Position numbers and translations under genes: made by a program. A stretch of 64,000 nt of DNA from positions 143,933-207,932 of the forward strand of contig CH003120.1 in the NCBI GenBank assembly GCA_000149265.1, given 5' to 3'. Source of the DNA: Ciona savignyi (lineage: Eukaryota > Chordata > Ascidiacea > Phlebobranchia > Cionidae). Shown here in pieces: positions 34,401 through 46,400 of this stretch. The first letter of the stretch is position 1. The number at the start of each line of letters is the position of its first letter. The notes under the pieces were generated by a model, which did no database searches, had not been told where the DNA came from, and saw only the letters and a list, made by a program, of their open reading frames with translations.

Positions 34401-37400
34401 ATCAAATTTTTAACCGATGGGTTTTAAAAAGGTCAGACAAGTTAAACAGCATAATTCACTTTTTGCATTTCGCACATTTTAAAAATTTTACTTTTAAGCT
34501 GTTTTGACCAAACAAAATCATGGCAGTTTATTTTTTACCAAATGACCAATTTACAGATTTTAAACATTTACATTATGAATCCACAGTTTATATGGAGACA
34601 CAAGTTTAAACCTTAAAATATTTAACTCAAGTATTTTAATTCAACCCCATTTGTGTTGCAACAAGTTTTCAACCAAAACCAGTATCAAATTTTCAATAGA
34701 TAGGTTTTGAAATTTAGTCACTTATAAGCTATTTATTTGTCTTACACAGATTTTAAACGTTTGCATTATGAATCCACAGTTTATATGGAGACAGTGAAGT
34801 ATCACTTTTTGCATTTCCCACACCTTAAAAAAATTACTTTTAAGCAATAGCAACATCATGGCAGTTTATTTCTCACCAAATGACCAATTTATATATGATT
34901 CCACAGTTTATATATATGGAGACAGTGAAGTATCACTTTTTGCATTTCCCACACCTTAAAAAAAATTTTTTTATGCAATAACAACATCATGGCAGTTTAT
35001 TTCTTACCAAATGACCAATTTATATATTCTTATATGTATGATTCCACAGTTTATATGGAGACAGCGAAGTATCTGACGACATCAGCCAACAGCAGCTGCT
35101 CCCAGACGTGAAAGATCCGAATCTATGGACGGTGAAATGCAAGCATGGGGAGGAGAGAGCGACCGCTCTTCTGCTGATGAGGAAGTTCATAGCGATGCAG
35201 TACGAGGACCAACCTCTGCAGATTAAATCGGTGGCCGCACCTGAAGGATTGAAGGGTAGGAATACTGCAATTGTATAGGGAATTTAGGTTTATATCAGTG
35301 GTTCTCGATCTTTTTGACCTCGTGGTGCACCCGAGACCAATTAAGAAACGAACGGGCGCACTTTGCACGGGGAGTCAAAACAATATGCTAAATACTCAAA
35401 CAATTTAGGAAAAATATGGAAAAAGTAAAAGTTTAATTTAAATAATTTTATCACCGAATTTTCCACATTTTAACGAAATTACTGTTTCTTGAGTGCTCTT
35501 GCTTTTCGAAAGTTAATGTAGAACTAACGTTACAATGGAAAAGAACGAACTAGACACTAACCATTTAGTAGTTTATGACACTCTGTCAGAAATTTACGAA
35601 ATGCAAGAGTGGCGCACCTAGCTAACCCCTGTGGCGCACCAGTGCTCTGCGGCGCACCATTTAAGAAGCACTGGTTTATATACTAAAATGTAAGGTTGGG
35701 CTGTAAGGGTTAGAGATAGATTTCTGCTTTTAGTTGGCATTTTTCTTTAGACTACTTTTCGTCAATGTTCTCTAATTGTAAAGTGTTACATTGTCCTAAA
35801 GTGTTACGACAATGTATCATTGATTCAAATGTATGTTTTTAGTGGGGGAAATAAAAGAAAAAATGTAGAGCCTGAGGGAATGTAGGTTAAGCGTTTAGAG
35901 TTAGTATTGTGTAGTGTAAAGCAACTTCAAGAGTCCTGTGTAACTCTTACTATCTCCCTTCCTTGAGTGTTTCCTAATTTAAACTGATGCTATTTTTGAT
36001 GCTGTTTAATCCTGTTAATTAGTTGTGCGTTGAAAAGCAAATACTAAGAGTTCCCCCTACTCCCTTTAGTGTTATCAAAAACTGTTTGATAAGAATTACT
36101 CTTCTTAACGTAAACATGACTCAAACTGTCGACCAGCTTTACATTTTAAACCAACCCACTGTCCCCCTAGGTTACATATATGTTGAAGCAATCAAGCAAA
36201 CCCATGTGAAGCAAGCGATTGAGGGGGTAAGCAACCTCAGATTGGGGTATTGGACCCAGAAGATGGTACCCACCAAAGAAATGCCGGACGTTTTTAAAGT
36301 TTTGAAAGAATTCGACCGAACACGCCTAAAATCGAAAATGTGGGTCAGATTAAAGAAAGGAGTCTTTAAGGATGATCTTGCTCAGGTATGTGATATTTAT
36401 GACCATTATTTCTCATAACTTAGGTGATATGTGGTTATAAATAATTAAAAATCTATGGAAAAAATCTTCATTTTAAACTCTATTCTGATAATGATTTTCC
36501 TTAAATAATTTGGTGCAAATATGATAGATCCTCAAAAAAACACTCCTATTTTTATAATTTTTTTCTTTTAAAAAAACTTTTTGATTTCTGCCCAGCGTTG
36601 TTAATGCTTGTATTCTCACATTTACATACTACATTCCACAGATCGACTACATTGAGCAAAGTCAGAACCAAGTTACCCTGAAGTTAATACCCAGGATCGA
36701 TTACAGTCGGCCCCGTGGGGTAAACCGGGGTAATTATGACAAGGAGAAGCGTAAACTTCATAAGCGACCCCCACAGAAGTTGTTTGATGTTGACGCAATC
36801 CGGTAAATACATTAGGAATTGTATTGTGAATGTTTAATCAGTAGGCTAGGGCTGCAAATTAACAGTTAATTTGAAAAACAGTTAACTAATGTAACAATAA
36901 AAGGTTAACCGATTTCATAACATTGAATTGTATCATCTCCATGAAAGAAAAGTGTTAGGCTTTTTGTGACCACATTGTATATCAGACTTCAATTCTTTAA
37001 AATCAATCATCAAGCAATAGATGATTGGGTAGTAATGCAATATCCATTAAAAAACCTGGGATTTTAATCTAGCTTACAGCCATGAAAGATTCTATGTTTA
37101 ACAATATAATATCTATAAAAGGTGTCATTTTTCAAAGGTGTTTTTTAATATAAAATTATATCAAAAAAATTAAACTAATATTTTACATTGCAGAATTCAA
37201 CTTTTTTAAAGAATGTTTGTAAACTGTCACCCTGTCTCGTATAAATGTAAATCTTAATTTTTTTCAACATTCCTACAATTGTATATCCTAACCGTCTTAA
37301 CATTGTGATGTCACAGAGCAATTGGGGGGGAGATTTCCACCGATGGAGACCATCTTGTCTTTGAAGGTGGTCGGTACAGTCGGAAGGGTTTCCTTTATAA

Positions 37401-40400
37401 GAACTTCACTTTAAACACCATTGTAAGTATCTTTGATGTATAATGTGGTTTTCCTACGTAGCAATTATATTAACAGATTTTGACAACGCATTGCTAGAAT
37501 CTATGTAAAAAAAACAAATTTAGCTCTTCAAAAAAAAACTGATTTTTTAATATGAATAGGTTATTTATGTTTATCCCTTTGAATGGGAAAACCAAAGGGG
37601 TTAACACATGTGCAATCATCAGATTACTTAGTAATTGTTGCAAATTGAATTTTTGCCATTTTATAGCACAATTTACATGGCATCACAAATAACATTTTCA
37701 TATGATGCAAAGATTAAAACTAATACTTCTAGTATCACTAACAAAAGCTATGATATCATTATATTTATGACATCACAGTGTGTTGACGGCATCAAACCAA
37801 CGTTGTCGGAGTTGGAGAAATTTGAAGAACAGCCAGAAGGACTTGACATTGAAAGTAAGTTGTGGTTTTGTGACAACTTTTAGAGCTACATTTTTCAGTC
37901 CTGTTGTATTACTGTAGACATAGCATCATCTGTATGATGAGTTCTTTACGTCCTATAGCTAGTCGCTTGTGCCCTTGGGCAAGGCAATTCACACACACTG
38001 CTTGTACTAAGTGGATTATTGATTTAAACAAAACAATAATAGGAAACATTGCTTATAAACCAACAATGGGTATATAGTATTCTAATGTATGCTGAATTGC
38101 AATCTAACCCCCTCTGCCTTGACCCTATGAGGATATAAGCGGAGAAACACATTTGTTTGGTTTAGGAATGCTAGACACAAGATGAATAAATACAGCCTTG
38201 ACATAAGCCACATAATTTACACAAATGTTTTAACTGCTACTACACTGTAGTAGTACTACAGTAACCATAATGAGTAATATTGCAACACAAGATGCACATT
38301 ACATGTCACTATAATGTTTATTAATTTTTTTGTTCTAATTTAAATTAATTTTTTCACATTTAAAGTTTTCCTTTTTTTCATGTGTTGATATAACAGGTAA
38401 ATCGGCCGTTCATATACTATAAAAATTTATGTCGAAAACTCCACTCATCAATACTACTCTCTAGTGGTGGCGGAAAGCGGAAACAAGTCGGAGAAATCGA
38501 ATCGATTCGCGCCGGGAGACAACGTGGAGGTGGCAGAGGGTGAGCTCATCAATCTGCAGGGGAAAGTGATCAGCGTCATCGGGAGCAAAGTCACCATGAT
38601 GCCTAAGCACGAGGAACTTACTGTGAGTTGTTCAATGGCTTTTCAAATAGTTATAAAAAAAGAAGTTTTTTAAAAAGTTTAGATTTATCTTCTTTTTTTT
38701 AAAAAGTTAAGAAATTATCTCTTTTTTTTCAAAGAAACTATGAAATTATCTCTCATTTTTCTATATATTTTAATGACTATTGTTTCGCTGTTCTTTTTGT
38801 TTGCTAAATTTATGAGGATTCTTGTTTTAATGAGAAAATACTGGCGATACGAAGATAAAAAAATTATCCGAGTCCAGAACTGAATATTATTCTATGTGTT
38901 GTGTATTCCATGTGTTTTTGTTTCCCAGGACCCGCTAGAGTTTCTCGCCCACGAATTGCGCAAGCACTTCAACATGGGGGATCATGTTAAGGTTATCGCT
39001 GGACGATATGAAGGAGATACAGGTGAGGTCATAGTTATTGTTGGTTGAATATATTGCATTGTACACACAGGTATATATATATCTCGCACTTGCATAGGTG
39101 TACAGGGTGTCCCAAAAAAATGACACCAATTAAGATGCAAATATCACAAATAGTATGAACTCGAAATCAATAAAATTTAACAGGCATATGAGTTGACATA
39201 ATTTATATAAAAAAATATTGTCATTTTTGCGTTGTCAACAGTACAACACACGTTCTTATTGAGTTTCTGGAATTCACAGATTTTCAATGTGTGATTTTAC
39301 AATGGTGTCATTTTTTGGGGGACACCCTGTAAATTTATATATCACGCTTTTGCATTCTCAATTACACATCTGGCACTCCTAATGTGAATAAAAATTTAGC
39401 TTAAATTTACTCGAAATTAATGTTTTACGCCAAAGGAAACAATTACTATACCAACAGGTACATTTTGCCAACATGATACTTTTTGATACACTTATTAAGC
39501 AATTGCAAAACATAAGTTCATAGCTATCCTTTGGTTGTCCAATGTGAGTTATTAAGGTGAAATTTTTATTATTATAAGTGAAAATCCCACACTACTTTAT
39601 TAATAATACCTTAAAAAATTATTAAATTGTTGATAGGTTACGCTTTTTAATTGCCTTGGCCATGATCCGTATTTAAATTAATACTCCTATGAAAATATGC
39701 CTTATTAACTTATTATAAAATGAATATTTTTTTAAATGATAGGTCCCATAACATTATATCGATTGTTCCTGTAATAATAATTTTTGTTTTCTCAACTCAA
39801 TAGGCACTAGTATGATATCTTAATGATATTTGTTACACTCAGTTGTAGAATGCATATTTGCCTTCTTAATTGCACATCTAGCACTGCTAAACAAAAAGTA
39901 GATTAATACTCCAAGAAAATTTACCTTATTTATATATTTTAAAGCGATTGTAGTTTTTGACGATACCTCCCACTCCCATAACATTGTGTCTATTATCCAT
40001 GTAACAACAATCCTTATTTTTTCAACTGATCGTATACATTTATCGTATTCTTATTTGTTTGTTACGCAACAAAGGTTTGATTGTCCGCGTTGAGCCGAGG
40101 ATGGTTGTTCTATTCTCTGACCTCACAATGCATGAGTTGAAGGTTCTGTCGAGCGATCTTCAGCTCTGCTCTGACGTCAGTTCTGGTGTCGATTCCGTCG
40201 GGAAGTTTCAGTTCGGTGACCTTGTACTTGTGGAGTAAGTGATTATAAGATTTGTGATATCGTCAAATTTGTCTGGATCTGACACCTACAATGTCCTAAA
40301 TCGTACTTGCAATGTCCCCTCTACACTTGTTTTGGTTGATTTTTAAAAATGTGTTTAATATAATATGGTTGTTTGATAACGGTTAAACGGGAAACGTCAT

Positions 40401-43400
40401 TGTAGTTCAAGCATCTGGTGAAGTGTGATGTGTTGTTAGGAGTTCAAGCTTAAGTGTTTGACCAATCCAGTTACACCAATGTTAATTGACCCGTATGTAT
40501 ATCGCATGTGATATTGATTCGTAATTTGCCGGATTTGGATTTTACACCATTTAATTACCAAGATGACACCAAGACCAGGAACAGTGGCCTAAAAAGGGCT
40601 ATTTTAATGTACTAGTCATAAAATGACATCTTATTTTTTGCTGGTGTTGTATTACTAAAACATAATAATGACGAAAATACCTGGGTACTAGTGTACTACC
40701 TATCTATCCAGCACTTGTTGTTGGTTAGTTTAATTTTTAACAATTCTTTTGAGATTCCAAACCTTATCAAGATAAAGTGCTAACTTGTCAATCCCACATT
40801 GCAGTAGCCAAGCAGTTGGTGTAATAGTTCGTCTCGAGAAAGAATATTTCCAAGTTTTATCCATGCATGGAAAGGTAAGGCTTCTATTCATATTAATTGT
40901 TAAAAACTCTTCTAAGTTGTTATTTTGTTAATCATTGCTTGTTGGTAAGATTTAAAAGGAAATTTAAATAAATTGGTAAATGTTTTCGACTTAAAAATTA
41001 TTTTTCATTTTATAAGTAAAAAAAACTTAAAACATAAAAGCTCTTATGCTACAGTTGTAAAAAGTATGCAGATGAATTTCCTTAATTTTAAGAATCAAAA
41101 GTAATTGACTAAACTTTCCTAAATAAATAAATTTTACTAAATAAATAAATTTTAACCGAAAAGGGTAAATAAATTGTCAACACACCTCCTTTTCCAGGTT
41201 AAACACATGAAGCACCAGGCGGTCACGCGAAGAAAGGACACACGGTTCGCTGTTGCACTGGACGCCGAACAGAACAGCATACAGTGCAAGGATATAGTGA
41301 AAGTTATTGAAGGGCCTCACATGGTGGGTGTTTACTTGTATTTAGAATTGTTCAGTTTTTCTGCTTCTGTTTTTCAGTTAGTATGTTATGGTGTTCTGAA
41401 AAGTTTTATGCATAAGTTGAAAGCTGTTTTTTTTAATATAATATATCATAAGCAAAATCCATTAAATAATTTTGCTAAAACCTTGACCTAAAAACATTTA
41501 TTTTTTAGTTTGTTTCTCTGCTTAAAAAAAGCTTTATGTATAAAGAGAAAGCTTTTCGTTTAATATTTTATATCATGAGCAAAATCCATCATTCGAAAAA
41601 AATCATTAAAGAAAAATATAAAAAAAAAAAACAATTATTTGTTTAGTTTGTTTCTGTGTTTAAAAGAATTCTTCTGCCAAAGTGGAACTTTTTTAAATTT
41701 TTTTATACCATGAACCTAAACAATTAAAAAAAACATTAAAATAATTTTTCTAGCACCCTGACTTCCATACATTTATTTTCAACCCCTTCCACCATTCCAG
41801 GGCCAGGAGGGTGAAGTGAAACACATGTATCGTGGATTCCCCTTCCTACATTCCAAGAAAATCATCGAAAACGGGGGAATGTTTGTCGTTCGTACCCGGC
41901 ATGTTGTATTGGCCGGAGGATCCAGGGTAAGTTATTAAGCTACTCGTTCAGGGCCAAAAATCCATCAAATTTTGGGCAATTAAGAATTCACTCGCGCGTG
42001 GTATCTCACCGAGTAACGGCAGTAAATATAGCGCGCAACCATGGTTTGTATGACGTAACAACAGTTTAAATGTGGTATTATAACAATCTTACATTATGAT
42101 GGTGTATACTCCTGGTGTATATATAAGTATGTATTATAAAAAGTTTATACTCCAGTTAATTTATAGTTTTTTATATGCAAGAGTAAATTTTTACTCACGC
42201 GGCGTCCATCACGAGAATCACAGGAGTATTACTCGCGCGGATTTTTGGCCGTGTCGTCTATAGCAAAACCTAAATAAATGATCAGTACTAGCCGAACATT
42301 GACCCAGCCTAACCCATTGCTTGTATAAAATAACGTTTAAACATTCTAAGGCACAGTACGATCTAATCTGATGTTTGCATAATATTTTAACTTTCAGAGT
42401 AACAAAATTAGGATCCGGAATTACCTAAAATTTCTCCTTATGCAAAGATTTCTTTATTTTTTAGTAAAATCCGTATTTAATTGCATATTTTTTAATTCAA
42501 TTATAAAATGCTGTTAAATTCTTTCCGTCGCATTCTATCACTCAATTGCGTTTTGCCAAATTTATCCAACTTTCTGCATTTCTGCAGCAAAACGTGACGT
42601 CGAGTCCATTTGCGCCGATGTCACCACGTATTGGAAGCCCAGCTCGTCAGGATAATGATAGAAACAAAGCAGGAGGAGCAGGAGCAGGAGGAGGGGGAGG
42701 AGGAGGGTTCAGAGGGAGAGGAAGGGGACAGCGGGACATGGGCATCATTGGTGACCAAATTTGATATTTTTTAATTTAACAAATATATTTAAATTCTATA
42801 CTTTTTAAATTAAAAAAAAATTAATTGAAATGTTTGGAAATGTATTTCTATTCCATTTTCAATAAATTTCATTCAGTTTTTCAAAAATTGAGAATTTATT
42901 GACAATGTTTCCAAGTCTCGGAGACCTACTTATAAGCATTCTTTTAAAAGTATCACTGGTTCAAATTTAGTTTTATCATGCGCCTACAGAATTCTGTCCT
43001 AATGTCATATATTCTTTCTTAATGTTATGGATTCCATAAATATGTTAGCATGTTTAAAGCATTTAGTTTTAAATTTTGTTATGGATTCCAACAAGTTTAA
43101 TGTGAAACATTTAATTTTAAACTGTCCTTCAAAGTTATAATAATACACAAGCCGTCTTAATGACATGGTTTCCATAAATATGTTAGTGTGTTTAAAGCAT
43201 CCCACTTTAACCTGTCCTTCCAGGCCAAACTGTGCGTGTGCGACAAGGTCCATACAAAGGGCACATCGGGGTGGTCAAAGACGCAACAGAATCCACTGCT
43301 CGTGTCGAACTTCACGCAACTTGTCAGACGATCAACGTGGACCGAACGAGACTCCAACCCACGTGGGTATTCCTTATTTGTGTGAAGTGCTTTTTTGGAG

Positions 43401-46400
43401 TAATAATATTCTGTTAATTAGTGTGAAAATAGATTTTTGTGAAAATATTCATGTTATGATTAAATATAGATTTTCTATTTAAATATTCCTTACTTATGTG
43501 ATGTGCTGTTATTGGAGATTTATTTTTGTTTTATTTATTAATGTTAATTTGTGTGTAAAAATAGATTTTTTGTGTAAATATTGATGTTATGATAAGATAT
43601 AGATTTTGTATATTAGTATAGTTTTTCTATTATTTATCAATGTTAATTTGTGTGTAAAAATCGATTTTTTGTGTAAATATTTGTGTTATGATTAAACATA
43701 GATTTTGTATATTAGTATAGTTTTTCTATTATTTATCAATGTTAATTTGTGTGTAAAAATAGATTTCTTGTGTAAATATTGATGTTATGATAAGATATAG
43801 ATTTTGTATATAAATATAGATTTTCTATTTAAATATTATTTTGTGTATAAATATAGATTTTCTGTTTAAATACAGATTTTGTGTGTAAAAAGTGTAAAAT
43901 GATTAGCTTAGTGCACTGCTAACCAATTTGGTTTCAAACTCAGTAAAAATATTCTTATTCTCTATTTTATAATTTCCTCACCCACCCCCTACAGAGACCA
44001 GCGAAGACCCGGGGGCAAAGCATCAACCTACAGTCGAACCCCGATGTATGGGTCACAAACCCCCACATACGGAGGTGGGCGGACACCCATGTATGGATCG
44101 CAGACCCCTGTGCATGAAGGTGGGTGTCTTATGTGATGTTTATGTAGTAAGTGGTTGGGTTTGAAAAGTTTTGGATCTCTCATGGGATAGGATACTGTGT
44201 TTACCATGTTTTTATTTGGGTTGTAGCGCAAGGGACATAACACAGGCAATTGTCAAATTATAGTGAGTTATTGTAGTTTGTTAAAAACAATAAATATTGC
44301 TATTTAATTTAAACCCTTTAATCCACTCAAATCAGTAAATGTCAGAGTAGTGCCTTGAACTGACCAGCTAGCAGCTGGTTATCCTACCTTTCACGTGATG
44401 CTATGCTGTGCTACTAGAGCAAACTGGCACTTTTACTTAAATTTTTTTCAGGACATTTCATACTGCCCACTATTTTCATAAAAAATGTTTACCCCTAAAA
44501 TATTTCTTCTGTTACCTACTCACAATTTTTATCCATTCAATATTTTAATAACTCAGAAAATTTGCAATATTTATCGTTTTTCCACCCAGGTAACCGTACT
44601 CCCCATTACGGGGCCCAAACTCCACTGCACGATGGCAGTAGAACACCACGTGGGGCTGGAAGTGCTTGGGACCCCACCAACGCTAACACCCCAGCGCGTC
44701 CAGATAATTTTGATTATGATGCGGCTTCCCCTGCCCCATATGGTGGGGCCACCCCTAACCCACAAACCCCAGGTAAGTAGTTGAATTTGTTGGTGTGTTG
44801 AGTATGAATATTACGTTACTTATAGAATGCTGGAATCATTTGATGAATTGTTTTATTACGCTGTTGAAATAACTATTATTCGTGCTTTATTTCTAGTAAG
44901 AAGTATTGATATGTGCATGTCACGTATTGTAATGATTTAGATCAGCGGTTCTCAAACTGGGGTCCGCCGTCTTTTTTAGTCCGCAAGACAATTTTCTGGG
45001 ACCGCGAAACACCTTCAAAAAAATTAAAACGACGCTTCTGAAAAAAAAAATTGTGTTAAATTAAGTTTTCAGGCAACTTTTCTTCCGATCAACTTAACAA
45101 ACACAATTTGTCATGAAAGCTTACAGGCTACATAGACATTTATGACATCTCAAGAAGCTATTTGATGTCACAACAATGCAATTCAAAAGTACCAACAAGC
45201 CTATCTGAGACTGCAGAACTCCTACTATAGTAGAAAATAGTACAATTCCTATTATAGTAGGAGTAAACATTTAAAAAAAATGCCAAGATCAGAGGCGTCT
45301 CGTTTTTCCTTAAGCCATGCATCCGGGTTAAAATGTTTTGTTTTAGAATTTTAACGTTGCTAAATTTTCCGTTTTACTTCCATATTTTTCAAGGATACCG
45401 TGAGTCATTTAAAAAATTGCTAGGGGACCGTTGCGTATTTTTTAAAAAAAAGTTTGAGAACCGCTGATTTAGATTATCACGGTTATTGATATATCGTTGC
45501 AAGTCTAGTTTAAACTATGTATTTTACAACTAATAAATTGCCTCCAGAGCCCCAAAAATTATTTTTTACCAGAGTAAAATTTTACCAGATTATTTTTTAC
45601 TAGAGTTTTACATTACCAGATCCCAAAAATTTATTTTCATTTTTAATTAAATGCTTAAGTTAATATTGTATTATTTTATTTCTATAGGTGGGTATCAGTC
45701 TGATGATGCGTCACCAGCCACCCCATACAGCAACGCACCCCAAACCCCAGGAGGTTATGCCTCGGATCGTACATATTCCCCCTACAGTGGGGTTACCCCA
45801 TCCCCACTAGGCTCATATGATGGTGGGTGTCTATATAACCCTGGCTCTTTTAATTCAGTGTATTTTTATTTTAATTATGTTACAAAATGAAATTTTAGAT
45901 AAACCATAAAAGTGCACAGTATTTGCCTCATGCCCCTAGCACTCATATTCATTTAGTTTTAACCAGTATCTTAAAGAGTGGGGTTACCCCATCCCCACTA
46001 GGCTCATATGATGGTGGGTTTAAGTTTTTACCCCTTGCTATCTAAATTTATTGCATTTTTCCATTTAGTAATGTCACAAATGAGATTTTAGTTAAACCAT
46101 AAAAATGCACAGTAGTACCCATAACCCTAGAACCCATATTCATTTAGTTTTAACCAGTATCTTTTTAGATCAAAATTGTTCTCATTTTTACACCAAAAAT
46201 TTTTAAACACACCCTCATAACGCTTTCCAGCCACCCCGAGCCCCCTCGGGTCAAGTTACGGTTACCAAGCCACCCCTTCACCAGGCGATTTACAACCCTC
46301 CCCTGCAAGTTACCAACCATCCCCGTCCCCTGGAAGTTTCCAGGTAAACATTGGTTGGCTTTTGGTATTTTCTACATATGATTTGTTTTAATAATATATT

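Noticed and set aside
45977-46013. Duplicated exon 23 segment as an additional coding exon
   Set aside because: No acceptor gives the required phase without a stop, so I treat it as a decoy donor rather than an exon.
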